Below, piece after piece: positions 11,745 to 22,715 of a DNA stretch of 64,000 bases. The DNA is from Cucumis sativus (lineage: Eukaryota; Streptophyta; Magnoliopsida; Cucurbitales; Cucurbitaceae). Each line of letters begins with the position of its first letter. Within the stretch, counting starts at the first letter, position 1. Both the position numbers and the translations under genes were made by a program. Below the pieces are notes generated by a model. The model saw only the letters and a list, made by a program, of their open reading frames with translations. It was not told the origin of the DNA and ran no database searches. The stretch is from positions 7,068,001-7,132,000 of the forward strand of contig NC_026655.2 of NCBI RefSeq assembly GCF_000004075.3, written 5' to 3'.

Positions 11745-13015
11745 CACTACTACAAAAACAACCTTACTTGACCCCTGCAGTTTTGTTATACTTGACAGTT
11801 TTAATAAATTTTTACTTTGAAACTATCATTTTTAATTTTTTTTAAAAAACTTTCCTTTCTTTCTTCTATCCTTTTTTGGTTGGTGATGGTTTTTATTTAT
11901 TTTCTTATTTATTTTAACATATTTTTCTTGCATGCACAATATTTATTATCATGTAATATTAAATTCATGAATATTTCTTTTATGCTTTCCAATATTGCCA
12001 CGGTATTTTATATCAGTTAATTGTTCTTTTTTCTTACATCATGTTTATCTTTACATTTTACCATTCTAAAAGAAATTCGACGATGCAATTAAAAATATCT
12101 GGAATTCGTTATTTCTAAATTCTTGAGGTGAGGGAATCGTTTCTTTGGGAGTCCAAGATTTGATTCCCAATATATTTTTAAAAAACAAAATCTTATCTTA
12201 CTTGCTTAATTCGTTGTATAATACATTTGATTTCATTGCGCATTATTTCCTATTAACCTAATTTTGAATCATTTCTTAAATTTTCTTCTTTAGCCGTTTA
12301 TAAATTTTTACTTTGAAACTATCATTTTTAATTTATTTTTAGAAAAAAGTTTAAAATATAAATTTATACTTCATAAGTCATCCTAATCAATTTTTTTAGC
12401 AACACACTTTTATTTCACTAACAGAAAAATACTATGAAGGAATCTAGGAAATTTGGGAGTCCGATTTCCTAGAATTCTTAAGGTGAGGGATCAATATCTT
12501 TGGGAGTCTGAAATTTGATCTCAAGAAAAAATGGATTTAATCAATATTTTTAAAAAAATCTTTATTCGAAAAGTAGCCCATGATATACTTTGAGAAATTG
12601 TAATAATTTTTCTTTTTCTTAAGGTGAGAAGTTTCCTTCAATATACCGACTAATTAAGGGAATATTATTCCACTTATTTTATGAGATCATTGCTTAAATA
12701 TTGGAGTAATGAGGGGTAAAATAAGACATTAGTTTTAAAATAAATAAAAAATTATTTTCAATTCGAGATTTGAAATTTGCCAACCGTTTTCTAAATGGGT
12801 GTTGTGGGGTGCTAATACCTTCCTCACACACAAATGACTCCCGAACTCATCTCTATTTTTCGCAGACCATATTTTTAAAACTGTTTACTTTATTTTGATG
12901 TCCAATCACACCGTAAAAAAGATTGGTGGCGACTGTTTTTTTTTTAAAAAAAACACTAACTCTTTTGAGGACATCGGTCGCTCCGCGTCATCTCGGGCAC
13001 GTGGCGACAACCACT
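11745..13015 (+). mobile_element. Diverged LTR-type sequence, plus orientation, with CACTA-like left border
   Basis: The right part (about 12795-13015) matches, in the opposite orientation, the inner end of the LTR at 20298-22793. Shared phrases in order are 'gggtgttgt.gggtgctaa', 'cttcc..acaca', 'gactcccgaact', 'gcagacca', 'ccaatcaca', 'gattggtggcgact', 'cggtcgctccgcgt' and 'ggcgac'. It is therefore the U5 end of a related LTR. The left border 'cactactacaaaaac' at 11745 looks like a CACTA transposon end, so the block may be composite. A roughly 40-bp phrase at 11804 recurs at 12298, indicating internal duplication. No coding capacity. Confidence 0.5.
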
Positions 13016-14360
13016 AAATCATTATTGGAAAATTTCGAAAAAACCAACATATTTAAGCCAATACAGGTCTATTTCTTCAACAATTCGAACAAGCCAAGGT
13101 TTGAATTGTTGCATCCGTACTAAATAAAGAGTCAACCGATATACAGAAAGATCTGAAGATGGAAAAATTCTACCTTGAATGCATTGTTTAAATTCTTAAT
13201 ACGAAGATGAACATGGAACATTTACATCAACCACGTGGTAGTCAATATATTGGAAAGATCCGATCCATCTTCCATCGAATGTAGTCTTCACACGTTGTAG
13301 TGCCATGACACATAACGCTAAATGATAACAGTAAAAGAAAAGCAACTCAACCGTAAAAGAAAGTCGTAGGCAAACCCAGAAATATCCTGCCAAATGAAAA
13401 TAAAATTAAATATTAATGTAATTAAAAAAACAACGTCCCATAAAAATCTTAATTTCAAGTTGTTATTATGTTAAATGCACGATTTTAGGGATGAATATAA
13501 TTCTAAATTCAAAATTTGGAGATATTTCAACGCAAATTTTCAATTCAACTCATAAAATAAATATTGATGACTATAAATAATTTGAAAATATTGAATTTAT
13601 GTTAGTCATGATTTTAGGGGATGATATTCTAAAAGAATTTGATATCGCTATAAAATTCAAATCCAAGTTAATTTGCCAAATTTGCTTAAAACTCATTGAC
13701 TTCAAACCGAAAGAAGCCATGTTTGTGGGTTTTTGTGTTAATAATTATATGTTGCAGCCTATATGTGTGTGTATGTGTGTTGAGTGTTTGAAGTGCTGAG
13801 AAGAGGAATGATACTTTTTTGTATTTTATTTTGTGTCAAATTTAAATCATATTAATGCCTTCAATAAATAGGGGGTTTGAGGTATGTTTATGATTATTTT
13901 TGTCATGGGTGTTTAAATTCTATATAATTGACTCGTTGCACTCTCTATTAAACCACGCCTTTTTTCTTTCTTTCTTTCTTTTCTGTTTTTTTACAACATA
14001 ATTAAGACTGCTTCGAAATAATTAGTATAATTTTATTGTTTGGTAAAGCTAATTTATCCACATCAATTATTTGTTCGTGAAACCATAAAATTAATATCAA
14101 CCTTACCTTTGAGTTTACACACTCGATCTAAGCTACATATGTTTTCATTATTTTGATTGATCTCCTTTAAATTGAGACACCATATTTAGTCAACACCGAC
14201 ATTTTATTTGCTATCGTTACCATTTCTTCCTCTATTCACGTGTTAATTAAGGAACAAAAACTGGTTTTTAGAGAACAAACAAATATTCACCACTTGTTAC
14301 AAATATTTATAGAGAGATAAAAACCTACTTTTCGCTCAATGATCTAAATTTAACAACGAA
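13016..14360. other. Gene-free stretch upstream of the Ole e 6-like gene
   Basis: No supported gene. The minus-strand frame at 13196-13393 encodes an ordered-looking peptide ('VKTTFDGRWIGSFQYIDYHV') that I cannot place in a family; it may be a lone exon fragment. The remainder is AT-rich. Confidence 0.4.
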
Positions 14361-14366
14361 AATTGC

Positions 14367-14372
14367 TATAAA
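14367..14372 (+). promoter_or_regulatory. Likely TATA box of the Ole e 6-like gene
   Basis: TATAAA within 'ttgctataaaatgg', 86 bp before the ATG, a plausible TATA position for a short 5' leader. Positional inference only. Confidence 0.45.
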
Positions 14373-14452
14373 ATGGTCTTCCCTCGTTTTCTCATACGAT
14401 AAAGCCATAAGGGAAAAAAGTAGGCTTAATTACTAAAACATAAAACTAAAAA

Positions 14453-14967
14453 ATGGCAAAAACCATTACGATTGTTTTCTTTATGTCCATTGTTGTGGTG
14501 GGATCACTGCAATTCTCTAAGGCACACATGACCGCTGAAAGGGATGCTGAGATTGAGAAGAAATCTAATATTTTGTTTAACGAAATATCCAATCTAGAGC
14601 CTCAATACAAATCATGTGTAGAAACGTGCAAGAAAACATGCATGACAAAAGGCGTTGCTAACGATTTGTGTGATGCTATATGTGATAAAGATTGCATGAA
14701 AAATGAAGTTGTTGGTATTGTCTTCAATCTCTGGAGAAATGGTTTTTTTTTTTTTTTGTTATATCAAGACAATAGTTAATTTTATTGTGTGTGGTCAGTT
14801 TTAGTTGCGAGGCAAAAATTTCATGTGTCAAAATTTAACCAAAATTTAGTTGTTTATTTCTTCCAACTTTTTTTTCTTTTAATCTTTTTTTGTTTTCTTG
14901 TGTGAGTTATTTTGATTTTTTATGTGTTTGTATTGCAGAAAAACTCAAGTCCAAACTAGGCGCTTGA
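14453..14967 (+). CDS. Ole e 6-like secreted cysteine-rich protein (2 exons, 96 aa)
   Basis: Exon 1 is 14453-14714 and exon 2 is 14939-14967. The donor is 'gttg|gtattg' and the acceptor 'attgcag|aaaa'. Splicing yields 96 aa ending 'NEVVEKLKSKLGA'. Residues 1-24 form a hydrophobic signal peptide, so the product is probably secreted. Six cysteines at 55, 59, 63, 73, 77 and 81 form the pattern C-x3-C-x3-C-x9-C-x3-C-x3-C. That is the helical-hairpin signature of the olive pollen protein Ole e 6 family; the short 'EKL..' tail also matches that family. The biochemical role of these small acidic proteins is not known to me; pollen or reproductive expression is typical for the founding member only. 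Reading through the donor gives a spurious 108-aa frame with a poly-Phe tail, so the intron is needed. An AATAAA-like signal lies about 200 bp downstream ('caataaaat' near 15170). The gene sits between blocks A and B of the duplication and is absent from the second copy. Confidence 0.8.
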
Positions 14968-15960
14968 TAATTGACCATGAATTTAAAGTTGACAGCTGGA
15001 AAATGGTGGGATCAACTATAAATGATTTGATTAATTAACATTTTAGAAAGGAAAATCTAAATTCCCTTTCATTTTCTTCATTCAATATAATTTGTTGTTT
15101 CTCTATACAAAGGTTCTACCTTATGTGTCGTTGGGTGCTTCTTTCGTCATTATTTTCAACAACGAGATCAATAAAATTTATTTACGCTTTTTGTGTTTAT
15201 TCACATAATTATTTATTCGTTTTACATTTATTATATAATCCTACCGTGTAGAAGAAATTTTGTGAATATATCACATTATTATTCAAGTTGCGAGCAGTTT
15301 TGTCACATGTGTATTTGGTCAATCTCCCTCGGTAGTTTTTGATATATTATTAAAGAGATGAAGTTTGTGGTTATAGATATGTTTTATTGCTTTTTTTTAT
15401 AATTAGAATTATGAGATAAGTTTATTTTGAATTGGTATTTCAGATTGTCAAGAGAAAAATTGTGTTTGGATGGGAAAAAAAAAGAAGAGAAAATGGAGAG
15501 GAGGAGATGGGTTGAGAAAATTAGGAAATTGGTGAGGAATATATGAAGGGAGAAATTTAGAAAAAATTGAACAGGTAGGGTTAAGAATTCATTAGTTTAT
15601 TCAATGGGGGTTTTGCAAAAAAAATGTATCATCAAACAAGACATCTCTTCAATAATATATTAGGATCAAATGCTAAGAGGAATTTAGAAGAAGATGAGTT
15701 AATGGCGGACAATGAAGGAGCAGAGGTTTGTTTATATTTTAGATTTGATTTTCATGTTTTTGTTTTAAAATGAATTCATTAATCAAAATTAAATTATTTT
15801 AACACTATAAATTAGAGCTTGTTTGTGGTATATACTGATGGTGAATGGGAAAAATAGAGAGGAATGAGAGAGAAAGTGAGTGGTTTGACATTGAAGGTAG
15901 AGAAAGTGATAAAAGAGTTTAAAAGAGAATTCTATACTTAATTATAATCTTCAGACTTAG
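14968..15960. other. Downstream flank of the Ole e 6-like gene
   Basis: Contains the likely 3' untranslated region to about 15190. After that come AT-rich and purine-rich segments ('agagaaaatggagaggagga' near 15485) without coding potential that I can support. Confidence 0.45.
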
Positions 15961-15961
15961 A

Positions 15962-16955
15962 GTAACTTAGTCTTAATCTTGAGTGTATTATGAACTCCTA
16001 TTTGTGGGGGATTGTCTTTTGATTTGTACGGGTAAGACTGGGGACAAGACCGAGTGGGGTGCTGGGAACATAATTACACAAGATGAAATTCATCAATTCC
16101 CTACTTTAGGGTAAGTACATGAGTGTTCCCTTAAATGATGTCTCTAGAACTTGAACAAAGGGCCCTTACCCTCTCTATGGCACGAGAGGGGTTTCTATTT
16201 ATTGGTAGGACCATAAATAGGTTGTTTATTAGAGAAGCACTCATATATTAAGAATTAGGGGTAAACCGGTAAATTAACCCCACTGGTATTACGAACATTC
16301 ATGAAGGACTAACTTACTCTTATTGGTCTATATTCGTGGACACAAAAATATATGTACGGTGAGAAGAATCCAAATGGGAGTTTTTAGTGGAGTGTACACA
16401 CAGTTAACGAATATTAATTAAATATGGTTAATGAGTTTAACCAACTAATCTCATATCGTTGTAGCTTCTGATCTTTTGATCTGTAGGTCCATGAGGTCTC
16501 CTTCTTAGCTCGTAAAGAATAATGAGATTCATTTATATTGGCTGTGATTTGAAGTGTTCAAACTTACTTTGAGAATTAGTATAATGTATAGTGATATATT
16601 ATAATATAAAATTTATCAACTTTTATTATATAAATTTAATTTTAGATATGATTCAAAATTAATTTATAAAAGATAAAATATTTGAATGAGTTCAATCATT
16701 CAAATATTGATTTAATGTGAATGGGATTCATATTAAAATTGTTAGTTAGAATAGAAACTTATATTTTGAATATAATTTAAAATTAATTAGAGAGTTAATT
16801 AATAGTTGAGTTTTATTTGATTTAATTAAATTAATATAAAACTATAAGATATCTTATAGATATTTATTAAATAAAATTTAAATGAAATATTAATTAAAGA
16901 AGATTTTTAAAAAGAGTAGATTTTACAAAGTATTTACGATCTACAGCAAATTTTA
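15962..16955. repeat. Block B, copy 1, of the A-B-C duplication
   Basis: About 1 kb matching 23136-24183. Shared anchors are 'gtaacttagtcttaatcttg', 'gattgtcttttgatttgtac', 'acaagaccgagtggggtgct', 'taaccccactggta' and 'acacaaaaatatatgtacgg'. Copy 2 has small insertions, including a partial internal repeat of 'ttaggggtaaaa...ggtaaattaacc'. The block has no coding frame and reads like the non-coding part of a retrotransposon (LTR or leader). Confidence 0.8.
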
Positions 16956-18150
16956 TTCCTGATAGTCATTTATATGTTATAGGTGATAGAATCCAAAATT
17001 TTTCTACAATTTGTAAATATTTTAATTTAAAAAAAATGTCCCCTTCTTTTTACGTGAAATGAGTAGAAATGATATTAAAAGATTTCTTTAAAAAAATAAA
17101 TTTACTTTTTTAAAATGATAAATATGCTCAACAAATAAATTCTTTTAAAAAAAGATTAATTTAAAAAAAATAAAAAAACTTAGTCATTATTATTTTTTAA
17201 AAGAATATAAAAAAGTGTAGGATAAAATTAGGTGACAGCTACCTGCTACCTGCGGACCTTTGTTCTCAAGTTTCTCAAATTAAAAATTAACACCAATAGC
17301 TTTCGTTGTTTCACACACTTCTGTGTAAATTTCTCGTATCCAAAGTTATTCACACATAGGTGTGGTATCAGTTATTATCACTCATACCTATTAATTAGAG
17401 ATAATTACATTTTTTTTTTTATTTGTTACTTTTACAAGTACTTCTTAACCATTTTCTCAAATGGTGAACTATAATAATTGATAAGAATAAATAGTGATAG
17501 CAATTAATAGTTACTCTAAGTTGCTATTATTAATATTAATGATTAGTCTTTCAATTTAAGAAATGTATTGTCAGTTATTATCATTAATCAATAGCAACTA
17601 TCAATGATCGATATTCATCATTGAATGATATACTTGACATTTAATTTTAACAAATTTAATTAATTGACTAGTCGATATTTTTCATTTTTTCAAATATTCT
17701 ATCATTGTGCTGTTTTTGTAGTTTGTTTTCTAAATTGTGTTATTTGCAATAATTTTCTTGTACTAGGTTGAGAGTCCTTTTTTTTTTTTTTTTATCTTTG
17801 GGCTCTATTTTCTTCGATTAACCTAAGTTCTAGGGTTAGATTTTAACTAGAAACTTGAGACATTCAATTTTTGTAATCCAAAGTTTGAGTATATATTTGT
17901 GGTCACCACAATAATAATTTAAGATATGATATAGTTCTTTTCTTTGTACAAGAAAGATAATCTAGTTCTTGTAATTTATCTCCTTTGGTGTTCTAAGTTT
18001 GAAAGGTGTAATTTGTAAGTTCACCCTACATTCATTGTTTCATAACAACTGTTTGGATGTTTGGATGTGAATTCCAAATTTGGTAATTTGAAGCAGATAT
18101 CACCAAATAATGTATGGATAAAAAAGGAAAGATTTAGTTATTTTCTCCCT
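16956..18150. other. Segment present only between blocks B and C of copy 1
   Basis: About 1.2 kb with no counterpart in copy 2, where B and C are almost adjacent. It starts inside a copy of the 'gatagaatccaaaatttttc' dispersed repeat and is otherwise AT-rich. It holds no gene that I can support; the frame at 17232-17474 looks like chance. Confidence 0.55.
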
Positions 18151-18457
18151 AAGCAATAATAGAAAGAAATATAAAGGTGAATAATTAGGAATGGACAGAA
18201 AAATTTAATAGAAAGGACCCAGCAAGACAAAGACGACTGAGATATTGTGACATGCAGAACCGCTTGGTTACGTTTTCGCAAATTTCATAATTTCAGCGAT
18301 GCATCATGCATGTGTTTCATATTCCACCGATGGGAAAGGTGTATACTATTTTCACCAAGTCTTTCCAAGTTATTAAAGTCTCAAGAATAAATACCTTAAT
18401 AATATTATATAATTTCGAGAAACGTCCCTACACACATTATGCACCAATTTGATATGG
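18151..18457. repeat. Block C, copy 1, of the A-B-C duplication
   Basis: About 300 bp nearly identical to 24195-24503, from 'aagcaataatagaaagaaat' to 'atgcaccaatttgat'. Directly beyond it the two copies diverge completely: this one enters the DUF7745 coding sequence on the minus strand. Confidence 0.85.
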
Positions 18458-19338
18458 CTACTGAATTCTAACTTTGGACACCTAAACTCTGCCGGAAATT
18501 TGATATGGCTGTGTATCCAAATATATAATAAAGGAACACAACAATTCAATTTTCCTGCACCTTTATTTCTACAGAAGTTAAGGGATCGAAAAGTTTCAGC
18601 CAATATAGGTATAATAGGATCAACTCCTCGTTCTATTTCAAAGAATAATCTGATCACTTTCCCATCGACATAACCTTCTGCTTTAGGAAAAATCACCGCT
18701 CCATAAATGCATAATGCCAAGAGAGCAAGACCTTTGTCTTCATCAATGTAAGTCTGTGTCATCATTAATAGATAGTCAAATGGCACATTCTCTTCTCCAC
18801 CCTTAACTTTTATATGTTTCTGAATTTCAGTGGCATGGACGGTTTCTAAAAATTTTGACAAAGTCCTTTTTGTTGTTTGCTTAGGGTTAAAGAAATAAAC
18901 AATTTCCCTTTCCTTTCCAAGCATGCTAAGCATAGCTTGATATTCTTCTATGGTTGGCAATAAATCACATGACCCAAGTGTGAAACAATTATATGCTGGA
19001 TCCCAAAAATTAATTATGGCTCTTAAAGCAAAATGATTCACCGGTATGTACATCAACTCTGCTATATGTCCATATTTCTTCGAAAAAATGAATCTCCGTT
19101 GAGGTGTAAATGCCTCCCAAATCATTTTTAGTTTTGCTAAATCATTTTGTGTAAAAGAGAGATGACACTTGGATAGTACTGATATTTGAGAAGAATCGTT
19201 TATGCTATCCCCAAATTTTTGTTGTGTCTCTTCAGCCCATTTAAGAACATCACTTGGCTCATCAAACTTGGATTCATAAGATGAATGCATTGACATATTG
19301 GACATTCTGGTATTTAAACAACTGTTTATTTTTTGCAC
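18373..19338 (-). pseudogene. Truncated DUF7745 protein of an LTR element (321-aa frame)
   Basis: The minus-strand frame encodes about 294 residues of a DUF7745-type protein, a plant domain frequent in cucurbit annotations and commonly found with LTR retrotransposons. Recognisable stretches are 'LSKCHLSFTQNDLAKLKMIW', 'YGHIAELMYIPVNHFALRAI', 'FTLGSCDLLPTIEEYQAMLS' and 'IPILAETFRSLNFCRNKG'. The function of the domain is unknown to me. Residues 295-321 are not part of the family. They are read from block C, so the original gene is cut at about 18457. A 12-bp sequence, 'tttgatatggct', occurs on both sides of the break (18448-18459 and 18499-18510), suggesting a microhomology-mediated join. The frame lies about 960 bp downstream, on its own strand, of the primer-binding-site-like motif, the position of a gag-like first gene. 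Frame intact up to the break; expression not evident. Confidence 0.65.
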
Positions 19339-20265
19339 AATTATAACAAAAAGATATAGTCAAATCACTTTGCACAATAATAACAAAGTAACAAAACATG
19401 AGAAAGAGAAAAAAAAGAAAAATAAATAAAATTAAATAATTAAAAAAAATTAAAAAAAAATTAATAATATAAAATTAAAAAAAATGTAAAAAAAATGTAG
19501 GATAATAATAATAATAATAATGAATAAATAATAATAATAAATAAATAATAATTAATAATAATTAATAACAGAAAATTAAAAAAATGTAAAAGATGTAAAA
19601 ATAATAATAATAATAATAATAATAATAAGGTTTTCAGGCACTTGTAAGCATTACTTTCCTTGTGGTTGAAATCAAAGACCAAATTTAAAGAAAGAAAAAA
19701 TAAACAAAATAAAAAAATCGTTTTTTTTTAATATACTATGATTAAACCCCATTTTAAAAATAAATAAATAAATAAAAAGGAAATATGTCAAATTTTATAA
19801 AAATGTGAAACTTTGTTTTCTTTTTTTTAAAAATAATAATAATAATAATAAGACTTTGGATAAAATAAGCTAGATAGAAAAATGACATAGTGTTGGTATC
19901 AAAACTTTTAAAAGGAAAAAAAAAGGCCCTCAAATTTATTCTAATGTTATTTAACTAATAACAGAAGAATTAATCTGAGCGAGGATTTTTCATGTGCCTG
20001 CACGGGAGTCGAAACCCCTCGAAAGTCAACACTACTTCATCCTCAATTCTAGTCCTATAAGGTTGTAGCCCGGGTAGAGGGCTTGTGAGTGTGTGTAAAT
20101 GCATGATGACATAAAAAAATAAAAATAAAATAAAAAAAAAATAAAAATAAAAATAATACCAATAACATAGTACAAAATATTACATCTGAATCAAATAAAA
20201 ACAAATAATTAAGTGAACCAACATATTATAATATAATAATAATAAAAGATAAAATATATGGCTCG
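19339..20265 (-). other. Leader region of the LTR element
   Basis: Lies between the primer-binding-site-like motif and the DUF7745 frame. It contains (TAA)n-rich low-complexity DNA at 19500-19630 and 19835-19852, several (AAAAT)n runs, and a more complex stretch at 19975-20095 ('cgagtccctc'-type sequence, 'gcccgggtag'). No coding region. Confidence 0.5.
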
Positions 20266-20276
20266 ACTCTCCAAAA

Positions 20277-20295
20277 TCCCCAGTGGAGTCGCCAA
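20277..20295 (-). other. Primer-binding-site-like motif
   Basis: On the minus strand the sequence just inside the LTR reads TTGGCGACTCCACTGGGG. TGGCGACTCC(A/G)CTGGGGA is, from memory, the tRNA-primed binding motif of Tat/Ogre-type Ty3 elements. It sits 2-3 bases after the LTR terminus ACA, the expected place for minus-strand priming. A near copy (GGTGGCGACTCC) lies inside the LTR at about 20371-20382. Confidence 0.55.
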
Positions 20296-21728
20296 GCTGT
20301 CGCGACGTGATCGCTACGCGGAGCGGCCGACCTCCCCGTTTATTTAATTTTAATAAATAATTTTGGAGTCGCCACCAATCACATTAAGGTGTGATTGGTC
20401 ACCCAAAAAAAAGAAAGAAAAAAAAATGGTCTGCATACATTCAGAGATTTAAGTTCGGGAGTCAGTTATGTGTAGGGAAGGTGTTAGCACCCTACAACAC
20501 CCAAAAAAATGGTTACCCAATTTTATCTTTTAAATTAAATTATAGAGGTTCACAAAATAAAATTTTTATTTAGGTTTTGTTTAAATGTCCCATGTTTATC
20601 AATTCATATCGAAGAAAGTAAAACCTAAGCATGAATTGATGATTATGAGTGGCATAGGAGCCATTAGAAAAATTAAGTTTATTTTTGTTTTAAAATATTT
20701 TTATTCACCTTAAGAATATTAAGATACCAACACTTGATATTTTAATCTCTATCATAGGTGTTTAATGAAAAATTTCATATATCTAGAATTAATAAATTCA
20801 TAGAAAATACTACTCAGTCTCATTTAAAATATGAAATGTGTTAATTTAAAAAAAATAATCTATTAATTAAATTTCAAACGGAAAAATTTCATGTATATTA
20901 TGGATTTTAAATTATAAAATCCATAAAAAACAATACTTTTTCTCCAATTTACATTATTATAAAAAAAATAATAACAATGACAAAACATTATGAAATTTGA
21001 AAAATACTTAGGTGTAATATGCTGAGATAAAATAAATACATTGATAATATATGCAAAATGTAAAAGATATTAATGTAGGATGCAAGATAATTAATTAATA
21101 CAACACATGCAACATAATTAATTAATTCAAAATGATGCAAAATAATTGATTAATGCAGATGCAAAATAATTGATTAATGCATAATTAAACGAGGCCAAAT
21201 GGATATCAAATAATAATTAACAGTTGAATGCTAAAGTAGGTTTGGCCCAATATGCAAATAAATAATATTGCGAATAAATAATCACACCAAAATAAATATC
21301 AAATAATTATAGCCACATATGCATACTGATTAATTAATACATCATGCAAATAATTAGAATGAGGGAGTGAAAATGTCACATACAAGTTGCTAATTAATTA
21401 ATAGGCCAAATGAAAAATGGTTGTTGCCAAATATTAATTATATCATGCATAATTATTAACATGGATAATATATGGATAACAGTAATTATTAACGGAGTAT
21501 GCCATATGGATACATGGATAAAGTAATTAACAAAAACTGTAAAATGGATGCCAATGAAGAATGAGTATTACCAAATACAAAAGGCTAATTGATTAATTAT
21601 GCATAATTGATTAATTATGCATAATTATTAAGGCATGCCATATGGATATAAGTAATTAACCGTAAAATGAGTGTCAATGAAGAATGAGTATCCAAATACA
21701 AATATATGATGCTAATTAATTAAAAAGA

Positions 21729-22135
21729 AATTAACACATAATGGATACCCAGTAATAAAAGAAAATTAACACAGAATGGATGCCTAATAATAAAAGAAAA
21801 TTAACACATAACAGAATGCTCAATATTTAAAAATTAACACAGAATGGATACCCAACAATTAAAAAGAAATTAACACATTGCTCAATATTTAAAAATTAAC
21901 ACAGAATGGATACACAGAATGGATACCAACAATTAAAAAGAAATTAACACATAACAGAATGCTCAATATTTAAAAATTAACACAGAATGGATACCCAACA
22001 ATTAAAAAGAAATTAACACATAACAGAATGCTCAATATTTAAAAATTAACGGATACACAGAATGGATACCCAACAATTAAAAAGAAATTAACACATAACA
22101 GAATGCTCAATATTTAAAAATAAAAAATAAAAAAT
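21729..22135. repeat. Minisatellite inside the LTR (62-81 bp period)
   Basis: The phrase 'gctcaatatttaaaaattaa' begins at about 21818, 21880, 21961, 22030 and 22105. It alternates with 'cacagaatggatacccaaca' and 'attaaaaagaaattaacaca'. Period variation reflects partial units. An AT-rich array that probably expanded inside the LTR. Confidence 0.8.
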
Positions 22136-22430
22136 TTAATATAGAATGGAAGGTAGAATGCTCAGTATTAAAAAAGATACAAATAATAAAATTAACATGT
22201 CAAATGATGGTAAAATGATGAACACGATAGTTCATAATTAAAAGCAGTATATCAAACAAGAAAAAAAAATATCATTAAACCAGAATAAGAATAAAAAGAG
22301 GAAAAAGAAAAAAAACTTACCAGCAGGTCTGCCCTTAAAAGATTATTCTTTTGATCTTCTTTCACTCTTCACCTCTTTCTAAATCCTCCCATAATCAAAA
22401 AAAGATCCTCCTCCTTTCTTTTTCCTCTTT

Positions 22431-22441
22431 CCTTTTTATAG
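22431..22441 (-). promoter_or_regulatory. TATA box of the LTR promoter
   Basis: On the minus strand CTATAAAAAGG lies about 350 bp into the LTR. It is followed by purine-rich leader sequence and, some 120 bp on, a donor-like 'ctgctg|gtaagt'. This is the layout expected for a U3/R boundary. Inferred from sequence only. Confidence 0.5.
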
Positions 22442-22681
22442 GGCAAGCTCCATTGTTTTTTTAGATCACGAGATGGAGTGCAGATTACAGAGAAATAGGA
22501 AGAAAGTGGGAGAGTGGGAGAAAGTGATAGAGTGGGAGAAAGTGAGAGAGTGATGACGAAGAAAAAGGGATGGTTGAGAAAAAATAGGAAGGAAATCAAA
22601 CCTTTTAGTTTTATTTTTATTATTTATTTTTAAATGTATTTATTATTATTATTATTGTTTTTTTTTTAAATATAAATTTAA

Positions 22682-22715
22682 GATTCAAATTCAAATTCAA
22701 ATTCAAATTCAAATT
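22682..22715. repeat. Hexanucleotide (AAATTC)n repeat
   Basis: About five tandem copies of 'aaattc' near the outer end of the LTR, followed by pyrimidine-rich 'tttcttttt' tracts. Confidence 0.8.

Noticed and set aside
13196..13393. 65-aa minus-strand frame with 'FDGRWIGSFQYIDYHVVDVN'
   Set aside because: Looks less random than most, but I recognise no family and see no flanking exons, so I did not call a gene.
14715..14779. Unspliced 108-aa version of the Ole e 6-like protein
   Set aside because: The added tail is a poly-T translation (FFFFLL); splicing at 14714/14939 gives a family-like ending.
21729..22135. Possible CRISPR-like array
   Set aside because: Units are contiguous and AT-rich without unique spacers, inside a plant LTR; it is a minisatellite.
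22369..22599. 76-aa minus-strand Ser/Leu/Pro-rich frame
   Set aside because: Lies in the LTR promoter/leader and reflects a (tctcccac)n-like pyrimidine repeat.
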